Part shown: piece after piece, positions 1 to 8,950 of the stretch | Numbering within the stretch: the stretch's first letter is position 1 | How the letters are laid out: the number at the start of each line of letters is the position of its first letter | Source of the DNA: Verrucomicrobiota bacterium | GTDB lineage: Bacteria > Verrucomicrobiota > Verrucomicrobiia > Limisphaerales > UBA8199 | Length of the DNA stretch: 58,320 nt | Reading direction: 5' to 3' | Assembly: GCA_029974925.1 (NCBI GenBank) | Contig: JARKQH010000403.1 | Span: forward strand, 1-58,320 | Notes under the pieces: generated by a model | Seen by the model: only the letters and a program-made list of their open reading frames with translations | Told to the model about the DNA's origin: nothing | Database searches by the model: none | Program-made: the position numbers and the translations under genes

Positions 1-636
1 GACGTGGGGGATGTGCCGGTGGTGGGAGACTCGTCGGGCCCCTTTGTCTTGCTGGCGCCCAACTCGACGGCCACCGCCGACCAGATTTGCCAAATCGCCA
101 CGCGCACAAACGGCGTGCCGGAGGGGTTCTTCCGGTTGTTAATCTCGAATGGCTCGGGCACGTACACCGAGTTGTCGAGCACCGACCTGGCGGTGGGCAA
201 CACCTATAATCTTGTGGTGCGCTACAATGTGGACACGGCCACTGCCACGCTGTGGGTCAATGCCGCAGACGAGACGGCCCCCGGCGCCACGGCGACCGAT
301 ATCCAGACTCCGATTCAGGCGAACTACGTCTGTCTTCGCCAGGAACCCGACATGGGCAATATTTACATTGACGACCTCACGATCCTTGCCGTTTGGCGGC
401 CGCAGCTCATCACCCTGACTCCGCCTTCCGGCGGGAGCGCGGACCTCTATTTCGCCGGCGGGCCGGGCGATACGCCCGGCGACTTCGCGGTGCAGCGCGC
501 CGCCAGTCCGACCGGCGGGTTCAGCGACGTGTCCGCCACCATCTCCGACCTGGGTGGCGGCCGCTTCAAGGCAGCCGTGCCCGCCGCGGGCGACCAGGGC
601 TTTTACCGGGTCAGACGCCTGCCCTTGAGTTTTTAG
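1..636 (+). CDS. C-terminal fragment of a secreted LamG-like/autotransporter-type protein
   Basis: The frame is open from the left edge of the window and ends at a TAG at 634-636, so the N-terminus lies outside. The visible 211 residues are rich in Thr, Ala, Gly and Asn and contain a beta-sandwich-like stretch ending in YIDDLTIL, which resembles the end of a LamG/concanavalin-type domain. A final domain of about 75 residues follows and ends in GFYRVRRLPLSF. Similar short tails ending in an aromatic-Arg motif close two other secreted proteins in this window. Function is unknown; an extracellular or cell-surface location is inferred from composition only. Confidence 0.6.
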   Translation, partial: DVGDVPVVGDSSGPFVLLAPNSTATADQICQIATRTNGVPEGFFRLLISNGSGTYTELSSTDLAVGNTYNLVVRYNVDTATATLWVNAADETAPGATATDIQTPIQANYVCLRQEPDMGNIYIDDLTILAVWRPQLITLTPPSGGSADLYFAGGPGDTPGDFAVQRAASPTGGFSDVSATISDLGGGRFKAAVPAAGDQGFYRVRRLPLSF

Positions 637-708
637 CTTGGGGCGAGGCTGAAGGTCCCGCGGGTGTTTGTTGTCGCGCGGGGCCCCGACGCGAGGCATA
701 ACTGCAGC

Positions 709-2130
709 ATGCCAAACCGAATCCTGACGGGCCTGGACGTTTTGCTGGTGGAAGACGAGCCGCTGCTGCGGAAACAGGTGGCCGCGCATCTCACGGCGCT
801 CGGAGCGGAGGTGACGGGAGTGGACACCTTGGGGGCCGCGCGGCGGGCGCTGGCTGATCTGACTTTTGATTTTGCCTTGCTTGACCTGAACCTGCCGGAC
901 GGGCGCGGGACCGTTCTGCTCGAGGAAAAGGCGTTTCCGCCCAACACGGCGGTGATCGTGATGACGGCGGAGGGCGGCGTGGCCGGAGCGGTGGAATGCA
1001 TGCGCCTGGGCGCGCAGGATTACCTGGTCAAGCCGTTCGAGGTGGAGGAGTTGCCGCTGGTCATGCAGCGCAGCCGGCAACAGCGCCAGGCGTCGCGGCT
1101 GCAGGAGCACCGCCGGGACCGCCAGATGGAGCCGTTGTTTTTCGGACGGGCGCTTGCGCCTCTTCAAGAACAACTGCGCCGCATCCTCGAGGCCGACCGC
1201 CGGATGCAGGAGCATTTGCCGCCCGTCTTGATTGAAGGCGAGACCGGCACGGGCAAAACCACGCTGGCCCGCTGGCTCCATCAGCAAGGCCCGCGCAGCT
1301 CGCAGCCGCTGGTCGAGGTGAACTGTCCCGCCCTGCCGGAGACGCTGGCCGAGGCGGAGTTGTTCGGACACGAACGCGGCGCGTTCACGGATGCCCGGAC
1401 GGCGCGCATGGGACTGTTCGAGGCGGCGGACGGCGGAACCCTCTTCCTTGACGAGTTGCCGAGCTTGTCCCTCCCCGTTCAGGCCAAGATTTTGAAAGCG
1501 CTGGAGGACCATCGCATTCGGCGGCTGGGAGGCACGCGGGAGATTCCGGTGGACGTCCGGGTGGTTGCCGCCACCCACAGCGACCTGCGCCAACTGGTCG
1601 AGGCGCGCCAATTCCGCGAGGACCTCTTTCACCGGCTGGACCTGTACCGGGTCCGAATTCCACCGCTGCGGGAATGGGGGAGCGAAATTGTGGAACTGGC
1701 GGAACTCCTGGCAAGGCGCCTCTTCCGCCGTCAGCGTCTGCCCGTGCGGCCCGTTAGCGCTGCCGGCCGCCGCCGGCTGCTGTCGTATGCCTGGCCGGGC
1801 AACATCCGTGAATTGGCGCACGAGCTGGAGCGGGCGATTGTGTTCGAGACCGGTGCGGAGCTCGAATTTGAAGCCATAGACCGTTTGCGCAGCGCGGCGG
1901 GCAAAGCCGACCCGGACGACTGGTTTAACCCCCGGTTCCGTTTTCCGGAGCAGGGCTTCGATTTGGAGCAAGCCATCGGCCGGCTCATTCACCACGCCCT
2001 TGCCCAGACCGGCAATAATGTGTCCGCGGCCGCCCGGCTGCTGGGCGTCACCCGCGATTACCTCCGTTACCGCTTGGGCGGGCTCAAACCCGGGCAGCCC
2101 CCCGGCGACCCCTCCTCCCGGGAAGCCTGA
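709..2130 (+). CDS. sigma-54-dependent response regulator (NtrC family)
   Basis: A 473-residue NtrC-type activator of RNA polymerase with sigma-54. An N-terminal receiver domain has the acidic pair E15/D16, phospho-acceptor D59 (LLDLNLPDG) and the lysine of YLVKPF. A central AAA+ domain has Walker A GETGTGKT (about residue 176), the sigma-54 contact loop GAFTDA (about 223, usually GAFTGA) and Walker B GGTLFLDEL (about 243). A C-terminal Fis-type helix-turn-helix follows (NNVSAAARLLGVTRDYLR). The start is placed at the ATG at 709; the open frame extends further upstream, but the receiver domain begins just after this ATG. The membrane histidine kinase at 9227 is a candidate partner, and two sigma-54-like promoters at 8357 and 12925 are candidate targets. 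Cognate pairing is inferred, not shown. Confidence 0.93.
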   Translation: MPNRILTGLDVLLVEDEPLLRKQVAAHLTALGAEVTGVDTLGAARRALADLTFDFALLDLNLPDGRGTVLLEEKAFPPNTAVIVMTAEGGVAGAVECMRLGAQDYLVKPFEVEELPLVMQRSRQQRQASRLQEHRRDRQMEPLFFGRALAPLQEQLRRILEADRRMQEHLPPVLIEGETGTGKTTLARWLHQQGPRSSQPLVEVNCPALPETLAEAELFGHERGAFTDARTARMGLFEAADGGTLFLDELPSLSLPVQAKILKALEDHRIRRLGGTREIPVDVRVVAATHSDLRQLVEARQFREDLFHRLDLYRVRIPPLREWGSEIVELAELLARRLFRRQRLPVRPVSAAGRRRLLSYAWPGNIRELAHELERAIVFETGAELEFEAIDRLRSAAGKADPDDWFNPRFRFPEQGFDLEQAIGRLIHHALAQTGNNVSAAARLLGVTRDYLRYRLGGLKPGQPPGDPSSREA

Positions 2131-2314
2131 CGCCCCTCGCCGCGCTTTTAGGCTTCCCGGCCGGTTTGGTTCCTCCTAAGATGGCGGCATGAGGAACGAC
2201 CGCTGGCAGGTTGACGGGGGTGGGTCGGAAACCGACGCCTATTGAAATTCTCGAAGCCGCTCACGCAATTATCAATTAAACAGTCATCTCAGGCCGGGCT
2301 TAGACTGAGGCACT

Positions 2315-5300
2315 ATGCAAGCCGTTTGTGCGGAACTGAACAGCAACGGGATCGAAACGGGCACGCCGCTGCCGCGGGCGGTGAGTCGTTATCTCGGGGT
2401 GGACCTCGGCGCCGAAACCCTGAAGTTGGTCGAGGTGATCCGCGACGGGGCGGGGCTCAGGTTGGGGCGGATCGAAGTGGTCGAGCACGGCAAGAAACCC
2501 GGGGAGGCATTGTCCGAGACGTTGCGCGATTGGAACTGGGAGGGGCTTGAGGGGGCCATGGCAAGCGGCCGGTTTGCGGCGCGGGTGGCGCTGCCCCGGA
2601 TTCCGACCAAACAAGCCCAATTGCGGGGTTATCGGTTCCTCTTCGGCGGCGGGCCGGCCACGGTGGTGAACATCGGCAGCCAGGGTTTCTCGGTTTTGGA
2701 ATTGCGCGAGGGCGACAGCACCTTTCGGGAGAACAGCCGCTGCTCGCAAGGCACCGGCAATTTTCTCAGGCAACTGGTCGAGCGTTTTTCCCTGTCGGTC
2801 GCGGAGGCCGGGCAACTCTGCGCGGAGGAGACGCAGCCGGCCGCCTTGTCCGGCCGCTGCCCGGTGATCCTCAAAACGGACATGACGCACCTGGCCAACA
2901 AGGGGGAGGAGCGGCGGCGAATCCTGGCCGGGCTCTTTGATGCCGTCTGTGAAAATGTGCTGCTGTTGGTCAAGCCCGGCATAAGTCCCAGCCGGGTGGT
3001 GCTGGTGGGAGGGGTGAGCCGCTGTCCCCGGGTGCGGCGCACTTTTTCCGAGGCCATCCGGCAGCGGGGAATGGAGATGCTGGAGCTGGGGGAGCCGGAG
3101 TGTCAGTGCTTGGAAGCAATTGGATGCGCGGTGGCAGCCGCGGAATCCCCCTGCCGGCCGCCGGGCCTGGAATCGCTCCTTTTACCCCCCTCCCGGTTGA
3201 GACTGGAGCAGTTGCCCGGTTTGCGAAATTCGATGCGGCGGGTTAAGCGCATGCCGGCGCGGCCGATTGCGCCGGTTCGGAAAACGCCGGGGAGGCTGGT
3301 CGTGGGCCTGGACATTGGTTCCACGGGCTCCAAGCTGGTGGTGCTGGAAGCTGCGAACCGGGAAGTCCTTTGGGAACGTTACCGGCGGACCTTGGGCGAT
3401 CCGGTCGGCGCGGCGCAGGACTTGTTGCGGCAATGGCTGGCGGAGCCGGCCGGCGGCTCTGAGGTCGTCGCGTTCGGGGTTACCGGCAGCGGGCGGGAGG
3501 TGGTGGGCTCGTTGTTGCTGTCCTGTTTTGGCCGGGAGGCGGTTTTCATCGTGAATGAAATCGTGGCCCACGCCGCGGGTGCGCTCCATTACGACCCGCG
3601 TGTGGACACGATTTTTGAGATCGGGGGGCAGGACGCCAAGTACATCCGCCTGGCCGACGGCCGGGTGACGGATTGCGCCATGAACGAGGCGTGCAGCGCC
3701 GGCACCGGTTCCTTCATCGAGGAACAGGGCGCCAAATTCGCCGGCATCCAGGACGTGGCCGAGTTGGGCCGGCAAGCCTTGGCCGCGCCAGCCGGCGTGT
3801 CCCTCGGGCAGCACTGCTCGGTGTTCATGGCCGAGGTTATTGACGAGGCCGTGGCTTCCGGCGCCGCCCCGGCCGCCATCCTCTCCGGTCTCTACGATTC
3901 CATCATCCAGAACTACTTGAACCGGGTGAAGGCAAACCGCTCGATCGGCAAGGTGATTTTTTGCCAGGGAATGCCTTTCGCCGCCGATGCCTTGGCCGCG
4001 GCGGTCGCGCGCCAGACGGGTTGCGAGGTCGTCGTTCCCCCCAATCCGGGTACCGTCGGCGCCCTGGGCATCGCCCTGCTGGCGATACGAGAGTTGGATG
4101 CCACGCGCCTTGCGCCGCTGGATTGCCTGAAATTCCTCGCCGCGCGGGTCGAGCAGAAGGACAGCTTTGTCTGCCGCTCGACGTCCGGTTGTGGTGGGGT
4201 GGGGAACCGCTGCCGGATCGAACGGCTGCGGACGCGCATTGACGGGAAGCAGTCGGTCTTCACTTGGGGCGGGGGGTGCGCCTTGCACGATCGGGCCGCG
4301 CGAAAGCGCAAACTGCCGGACCGCGCGCCCGACCCCTTCCGCGAGCGGGAGGAACTGATCACGCAACTCGCCGCCGAATACGCGACGCGACGTGGCGGGC
4401 GGCGCATCGCGGTGACGGATGAGTTCATGCTGAAGGGATTGCTCCCCTTCTTCGCGGCCTTCTTCCACGAGGCCGGCCTCGACCTCGAATTCGTGCGGGG
4501 AGCCGACCGCGCGGTGCTTCGGCGGGGGATTCAACTGGCCAACACGCCCTTCTGCGCGCCGATGCAACTGTTTCATGGAGTGGCGGAGGAAATGGTTCGC
4601 AGTGGAGCCGATTTTATCTTCCTGCCCATGTTGCGCAGCGTTCCAGGGTTGAAGGGCCAGCCGCATTCGTCGGTCTGCCCCATCGTTCAGGCCGGGCCGG
4701 ACGTACTGCGCCATGGCTTTTCCGAAGCGGCGAGATCGCAGGGCGCGGCGGATGCCGCGCGCCAGCCAAAGGTGCTGTCCCCGCGTATTGATTTCGGTGA
4801 AGGGGGCATGGAGTCCAAAGAATTCATCGAATCCTGCCGGCGGCTGGGCCAGGCGCTCGGCTTGAGCGCGAAGACCGTGAACGCGGCTCGGCAGGCGGGG
4901 CTGGCGGCCCAACGCCGCTTTGAGGCTGGCTGCCGGCAGTTGGGCGAACGCACCCTGGCCTTTTGCCAGGCGCAGGGAATTCTCCCCGTGGTGGTCTTGG
5001 GACGGACTTATACGATTTACCACCACGCCCTCAACTCCAACGTGCCGGCGATCCTGCGGGAACAGGGGGCCATTGGCATCCCCGTGGATTGTTATCCTGT
5101 TGGCGAGGCGGTTCCCGTGTTTGGAGACATTTACTGGGGCTATGCCCAACAGATTCTGCGAACGGCTCATCAGGTCCGGCGGACCCCGGGAGTCTATGCG
5201 GTGTACTGCAGCAATTATTCGTGCGGGCCGGACAGCTTTAACCTGCACTTTGTGGGCTATGCGATGGAGGGCAAACCCTGGGCGGTGATTGAAACCGATG

Positions 5301-6814
5301 GCCATCGCGGTGACGCCGGCACCCGGACCCGTGTGGAGGCTTTTCTCCATTGTGCCGAGGAACATCGGCGGGCTGCGGGCGGAGTCGAAACGCTCAACGA
5401 CTTTGCCGCCGTGCGAACCGACCGTCTGGTAGGCGCTGGCCGGCCAGGCAAACCGCGCCATCAGGCGGGCCGGGGCGCAGGCGGGGAACGCCTCCTGGTG
5501 CCGTGGATGGGGCCGTGCTCGGAGGTGGCGGCGGCGATCCTGAACGGCTTCGGTTTGGAAGCCGAGTGCCTCCCGCCGCCGGACCGCGAGGCGCTTCGGT
5601 TGGGACGGCGTTACACCTCGGGCAAGGAATGTCTCCCGCTGCCCTTGACGCTCGGCACGCTGCTGCAACGCCTCGAACGAGCCGGGGCGCACGAGCGGTT
5701 TGTTTATGTTCAGCCCGCCGCGGACGGTCCTTGCCGCTTCGGCGCCTACCACTTGCTGGACCGCATCATCCTCGATCAGCTCGGATGGCGGGACCGAGTG
5801 CGAATTTGGTCGCCCAAAGATGACGACTATTTTCGCGGGCTGCCCGGCGGCGCGGAACTGTTGATGTTTTCGGGCTGCGTCGCGGCGGACCACTTGTTGC
5901 AGGCACGGTTGGATGTGCGGCCGTTTGAGACTTTGGCTGGCGGAGCCGAGGGGGCTTGGCAGCGGTGGCAGCGGCAGTTGATTGCGTTGTTGGCGCACGC
6001 AGCGGCCGAGCAGGGAGACAGCCTGGCGGCTCTGTGGCAGGTGCTCAGCGGCGACCTGTTTGGCATCCCCCGTTTGCTGGACCGCGCCGGCCGGCAATTT
6101 GCCGCGCTTCGAGGGCCGGGGCGGCGCCCCGTGGTGGAGTTGACGGGCGAGATCTACGTTCGCGGCGTGGAATTCAGCAATGATGACCTGGCCCGCAAAC
6201 TTGAAGCCCGCGGGCTCTCGGTCCGGCTGGCGCCGGCCTCGGAATGGCTGGCCTATTGCAGTTACCTGTCGCGCCAGGCAAACAGTTCGGGCCGGTTGGC
6301 GAGCCGTTTTGGGGAGTGGGTGCAGCGCCGCATTGAATGGCTCATCCAGGAGACCCTCGGCTCTCGTTTGGGCTGGCCTGCCGCGCCCGCAACCGGCGAA
6401 ATCCTGGCCGCCGCCGAGCCCTACGTGAACCCGTTGCTGCTGGGGGAGGCTCCGTTGACGGTCGGCGGGGCGGTGCGTGCGTGGCGCCACTCGCAGATTG
6501 ACGCCGTGATCAACGTTGGGCCGCTGGAGTGCATGCCCTCGAAAATCGCGGAAGCCCAGTTCCACCATGTGGCCCGCCGTGAGGGCTTGCTCGCCCTCTC
6601 GCTGTCCTTCGATGGCAGCCCCGTGAACGATTCGGTGCTCGACAATTTCGCCTATGAAGTGCGCGCGCGATTTGAACGGAGAGAAGAACGGATTCCGACG
6701 CCCCATCTCTCCGCCGCGGCGCCTGTCGGCGGCGGGAACTGCGCGGATGCGGTTGCGGCCGGATTGACGCCGGCGGCGGGCGTGTCCCCTCGGGATGAGG
6801 TGGTCTGCCGCTAA
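2315..6814 (+). CDS. giant BadF/BadG/BcrA/BcrD-family CoA-dehydratase activase-like protein
   Basis: A 1499-residue protein related to the ATP-dependent activators of 2-hydroxyacyl-CoA dehydratases and benzoyl-CoA reductases. It has two ASKHA ATPase modules in tandem: the first begins YLGVDLGAETLKLVE (about residue 29) with CSQGTGNFL (about 143); the second begins VVGLDIGSTGSKLVV (about 328) with EIGGQDAKYI and CSAGTGSF (about 459). The Cys in the second is the usual position for the bridging [4Fe-4S] ligand. A Cys-rich linker (CRSTSGCGG...CR, about 620-633, then GGGCALHD) leads to a DUF2229-like region and a C-terminal part related to the dehydratase component. It ends 8 bp before gltS, so the two are probably co-transcribed. 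Its substrate is unknown; no separate dehydratase subunit is present in the window. Confidence 0.85.
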   Translation: MQAVCAELNSNGIETGTPLPRAVSRYLGVDLGAETLKLVEVIRDGAGLRLGRIEVVEHGKKPGEALSETLRDWNWEGLEGAMASGRFAARVALPRIPTKQAQLRGYRFLFGGGPATVVNIGSQGFSVLELREGDSTFRENSRCSQGTGNFLRQLVERFSLSVAEAGQLCAEETQPAALSGRCPVILKTDMTHLANKGEERRRILAGLFDAVCENVLLLVKPGISPSRVVLVGGVSRCPRVRRTFSEAIRQRGMEMLELGEPECQCLEAIGCAVAAAESPCRPPGLESLLLPPSRLRLEQLPGLRNSMRRVKRMPARPIAPVRKTPGRLVVGLDIGSTGSKLVVLEAANREVLWERYRRTLGDPVGAAQDLLRQWLAEPAGGSEVVAFGVTGSGREVVGSLLLSCFGREAVFIVNEIVAHAAGALHYDPRVDTIFEIGGQDAKYIRLADGRVTDCAMNEACSAGTGSFIEEQGAKFAGIQDVAELGRQALAAPAGVSLGQHCSVFMAEVIDEAVASGAAPAAILSGLYDSIIQNYLNRVKANRSIGKVIFCQGMPFAADALAAAVARQTGCEVVVPPNPGTVGALGIALLAIRELDATRLAPLDCLKFLAARVEQKDSFVCRSTSGCGGVGNRCRIERLRTRIDGKQSVFTWGGGCALHDRAARKRKLPDRAPDPFREREELITQLAAEYATRRGGRRIAVTDEFMLKGLLPFFAAFFHEAGLDLEFVRGADRAVLRRGIQLANTPFCAPMQLFHGVAEEMVRSGADFIFLPMLRSVPGLKGQPHSSVCPIVQAGPDVLRHGFSEAARSQGAADAARQPKVLSPRIDFGEGGMESKEFIESCRRLGQALGLSAKTVNAARQAGLAAQRRFEAGCRQLGERTLAFCQAQGILPVVVLGRTYTIYHHALNSNVPAILREQGAIGIPVDCYPVGEAVPVFGDIYWGYAQQILRTAHQVRRTPGVYAVYCSNYSCGPDSFNLHFVGYAMEGKPWAVIETDGHRGDAGTRTRVEAFLHCAEEHRRAAGGVETLNDFAAVRTDRLVGAGRPGKPRHQAGRGAGGERLLVPWMGPCSEVAAAILNGFGLEAECLPPPDREALRLGRRYTSGKECLPLPLTLGTLLQRLERAGAHERFVYVQPAADGPCRFGAYHLLDRIILDQLGWRDRVRIWSPKDDDYFRGLPGGAELLMFSGCVAADHLLQARLDVRPFETLAGGAEGAWQRWQRQLIALLAHAAAEQGDSLAALWQVLSGDLFGIPRLLDRAGRQFAALRGPGRRPVVELTGEIYVRGVEFSNDDLARKLEARGLSVRLAPASEWLAYCSYLSRQANSSGRLASRFGEWVQRRIEWLIQETLGSRLGWPAAPATGEILAAAEPYVNPLLLGEAPLTVGGAVRAWRHSQIDAVINVGPLECMPSKIAEAQFHHVARREGLLALSLSFDGSPVNDSVLDNFAYEVRARFERREERIPTPHLSAAAPVGGGNCADAVAAGLTPAAGVSPRDEVVCR

Positions 6815-6821
6815 CCCACCC

Positions 6822-8102
6822 ATGAGCTTCTCGCCCTGGATTGCCGTGCTGCTCGCGATTCCGGTGCTGCTCTCGGGTGAGTGGCTGGTGCGAAACATCA
6901 AAGTATTCAGCCGGTTCAACCTGCCGGCACCCGTCGTCGGCGGGCTGCTGGTGTCGTTGGTGGTTTTGGCCGGAAATGTCACGGGTTGGTGGCCGGTGCG
7001 AGTCGAGACTACGGTGAACGACCGCTGGTGGACGTGGCTGGTCACCACCGGGCCGGAGTGGGCGACCGCACCCGTCAAGGGAGTCAATCTCCCCTTTCTG
7101 GTGGGCTTTTTCACGTGCATTGGGCTCAACGCGAGCTGGGACCTTGCCCGGCGGGGCAGCGTTCAGGTGGTCTTGTTTCTCCTGGTTGCCGGTGTGCTGG
7201 CGGTGGTTCAGAACCTCGTCGGCATCGGCCTGGCCCTCGCCATGGGCGTCTCGCCGCTGCTGGGCTTGGTCTGCGGCAGTGTGGCCATGACTGGCGGGCA
7301 TGGAACGGCCTTGGGCTTTGCCGCCGAGTTCGAGAAGGCGGGGCTCCCCGGCGCGGCGGTGGTTGGGGTTGCCGCTGCCACCTTTGGCTTGGTGGCCGGA
7401 GGATTGCTCGGCGGGCCGGTGGGGGGCTGGCTGATCCGGTCCAAGGACCTGCGCCCTGTGGCGCGGCCCGAAGTCCACCTCGAAAGCGGCGTGGCGGGCG
7501 CCTCGGGAATCCTGGGCGATCTGCGCGCCACCGCCGGGTTTGGCTGGCAAGCCGTGCTGCACCTCGCGGTGTTGCTGTTGTGCATCAAGCTCGGCGCGTG
7601 GGTGAGTTTTTTCATCCAAAAAAGCCAGGTGACCTTCCCCGTTTACGTCGGTGCGATGCTCGTGGGGGTCGTTCTTCGCAACGCCTTGGATGCTGCCGGC
7701 CGCCCCTGGATCAGGACCGAGGTTGTGGATACCTTGGCGGCGGTGCTGCTAGGCTTGTTTCTCTCCATTGCCATGATGAGCCTGAACCTGGTCGAACTGG
7801 CTAATACGGCGGTGCCAATGATGGTGGTGTTGTTTTTTCAGATTGGGGTGGTCGCGGCGTTCACCCGCTATGTGACCTTCCGCGTCATGGGCCGCGACTT
7901 CGATGCGGCCGTCATGGCCGGCGGTCATTGCGGGTTCGGCTTGGGCGCCACCCCCAATGCCATTGCCAATATGAGAGCCCTCGTGGAGGCCTTCGGCCCC
8001 GCGCCCCGCGCTTTTCTGGTCCTCCCAATTGTTGGCGCTTTCCTGATTGACCTCGTCAACGCGTTCAACATCACGTTTTTCCTAAACCTCCTCAAGCCAT
8101 AA
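6822..8102 (+). CDS. gltS: sodium/glutamate symporter (GltS family)
   Basis: A 426-residue inner-membrane protein with about ten hydrophobic segments. It has the two GltS-type pore signatures, one in each half: MTGGHGTALGFAAEF in the first and MAGGHCGFGLGATPNAIAN in the second. This matches the Na+/glutamate symporter family in length and in internal pseudo-symmetry. The ATG at 6822 is chosen because it starts directly at the first membrane segment; an in-frame upstream ATG at 6795 would overlap the preceding gene. The spacing of 7 bp after the giant activase gene suggests one transcript and hints that glutamate or a glutamate-derived acid may be relevant to the activase. That functional link is inference. 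Confidence 0.9.
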   Translation: MSFSPWIAVLLAIPVLLSGEWLVRNIKVFSRFNLPAPVVGGLLVSLVVLAGNVTGWWPVRVETTVNDRWWTWLVTTGPEWATAPVKGVNLPFLVGFFTCIGLNASWDLARRGSVQVVLFLLVAGVLAVVQNLVGIGLALAMGVSPLLGLVCGSVAMTGGHGTALGFAAEFEKAGLPGAAVVGVAAATFGLVAGGLLGGPVGGWLIRSKDLRPVARPEVHLESGVAGASGILGDLRATAGFGWQAVLHLAVLLLCIKLGAWVSFFIQKSQVTFPVYVGAMLVGVVLRNALDAAGRPWIRTEVVDTLAAVLLGLFLSIAMMSLNLVELANTAVPMMVVLFFQIGVVAAFTRYVTFRVMGRDFDAAVMAGGHCGFGLGATPNAIANMRALVEAFGPAPRAFLVLPIVGAFLIDLVNAFNITFFLNLLKP

Positions 8103-8114
8103 GCAGGCGCTTCG

Positions 8115-8135
8115 GCTCTCAGGCCGGATGAGAGC
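8115..8135 (+). terminator. possible hairpin after gltS
   Basis: Perfect 7-bp inverted repeat GCTCTCA/TGAGAGC with a 7-nt loop, 12 bp after the gltS stop. There is no T-run after it, so termination would have to be Rho-assisted, or the hairpin may only protect the mRNA end. Confidence 0.3.
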
Positions 8136-8234
8136 AGGGCTGCAGGCCCGGGGTCCCTCGGGGCTCAAGCCAGGGGGTGTCCTTTTCCCGAATCAGGCAT
8201 AGGAATCCCACCTGCGGCTGGCAGCCGGTTTTGT

Positions 8235-8245
8235 GGTGAAGCACC
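8235..8245. promoter_or_regulatory. candidate enhancer palindrome 1 (GGTG-AAG-CACC)
   Basis: Short perfect palindrome GGTG/CACC about 120 bp upstream of the sigma-54-like promoter at 8357, within the normal range for an NtrC-type upstream activator site. A similar palindrome lies 31 bp downstream and another lies upstream of the second sigma-54-like promoter. Binding by the response regulator at 709 is inferred. Confidence 0.3.
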
Positions 8246-8265
8246 CTTCTTCGGGGCGGCCGATT

Positions 8266-8277
8266 GGTGCAATCACC
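8266..8277. promoter_or_regulatory. candidate enhancer palindrome 2 (GGTG-CAAT-CACC)
   Basis: Second GGTG/CACC palindrome in the same intergenic region, centred 31 bp (about three helical turns) from the first. That phasing would suit cooperative binding of regulator dimers on one DNA face. Confidence 0.3.
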
Positions 8278-8356
8278 CAGCGGGGGGAGGAAGGTGCCGC
8301 GAGAGGTTTTTTCATAAGTGATTAAGGGATAGCCACCTGAGGATTCAGGCTGCGGC

Positions 8357-8372
8357 TGGCACGCGTTGTGCC
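8357..8372 (+). promoter_or_regulatory. sigma-54 (-24/-12) promoter upstream of the coiled-coil secreted protein
   Basis: The sequence TGGCACGCGTTGTGCC matches the sigma-54 consensus TGGCACG-N4-TTGC at all seven -24 positions and keeps the obligatory GG-N10-GC spacing (GG at 8358-8359, GC at 8370-8371). The only -12 mismatch is G for the first T. Transcription would start near 8383, giving a leader of about 64 nt before the ATG at 8447. Confidence 0.6.
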
Positions 8373-8446
8373 ACTAATCAAATTGATAAAGTGCATGTTT
8401 TAGATAATCATGGAACCAAGGGCGAGCGAATGAGCCGCTTCGTTTT

Positions 8447-8950
8447 ATGAAAACTTCCAAGCTCAGAACGGCCATGTCGGCGGCTGTAATCCTGACCGCC
8501 CTGGCAGCGGACGCTCAAACCACGACTCAAGCGGACCGCGACGGGACGGTGGTGGTTCCGGATCGGCCCACCGCGATTGATGCAAACGTGGCTCCGACGA
8601 CCGCCTTGCGGCCGGTTCGCCCTGAGCGCCCTGAATTGCCCCCACCGGTGAAGGCGCGGATCGAACGGTTCAAACTGGATGCCCGCCAGTACATTGCCCA
8701 GCAGCAGGCGCTCAAACAAAAACTGCAAGGGGCCAACGATCAACAGCGTGCCTTGGTCCGGGCCCAAATGCAGGAACTTCGCGAGCGCTGGCTCGAGCGC
8801 TCGCGCGAGATGCGTCAGGAGTTCAAAGAGCGCTTGCCGGAGGTGAAAGCGCGTCTCGAAGACCATCGCAAGATGCTGGATGAAATCCGTGAGAATGCCC
8901 GGCAGGAAATCCAGGATCGCCAGGACGGCACGCGTCGCGGGGTGGAATAG
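8447..8950 (+). CDS. small secreted coiled-coil protein, function unknown
   Basis: A 167-residue protein with a Sec-type signal peptide (hydrophobic residues about 8-22, then ALAADAQ). A Pro/Arg/Val-rich linker follows (about 35-65), then a long, highly charged helix from about 66 to 160 rich in Arg, Glu, Gln and Leu (RWLERSREMRQEFKERLPEV). It would sit in the periplasm or on the outer face of the inner membrane. I recognise no named family. It is preceded by a near-consensus sigma-54 promoter and followed by the histidine kinase gene, so it may be a stress- or envelope-response product controlled by that two-component system. Charged periplasmic helical proteins can bind misfolded proteins or metals, but nothing in the sequence decides this. 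Confidence 0.7.
   Translation: MKTSKLRTAMSAAVILTALAADAQTTTQADRDGTVVVPDRPTAIDANVAPTTALRPVRPERPELPPPVKARIERFKLDARQYIAQQQALKQKLQGANDQQRALVRAQMQELRERWLERSREMRQEFKERLPEVKARLEDHRKMLDEIRENARQEIQDRQDGTRRGVE

Larger units (their letters stand above)
8103..8446. other. 344-bp intergenic regulatory region
   Basis: No coding sequence was recognised here. It contains a perfect 7-bp hairpin just after gltS, two GGTG...CACC palindromes at 8235 and 8266, a near-consensus sigma-54 promoter at 8357, and a short AT-rich leader before the next gene. The 12-mer CTGCGGCTGGCA occurs twice, about 140 bp apart, the second copy forming part of the sigma-54 site. Confidence 0.6.

Noticed and set aside
139-1995. A 618-codon minus-strand frame opposite the response regulator
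   Set aside because: Antisense to receiver and AAA+ motifs; composition is that of a shadow frame.
3182-7129. A minus-strand frame of more than 1300 codons opposite the activase gene
   Set aside because: It lies antisense to a clear gene with strong family motifs. It has Arg/Gln/His/Pro-rich, motif-free content typical of a GC-rich shadow frame.
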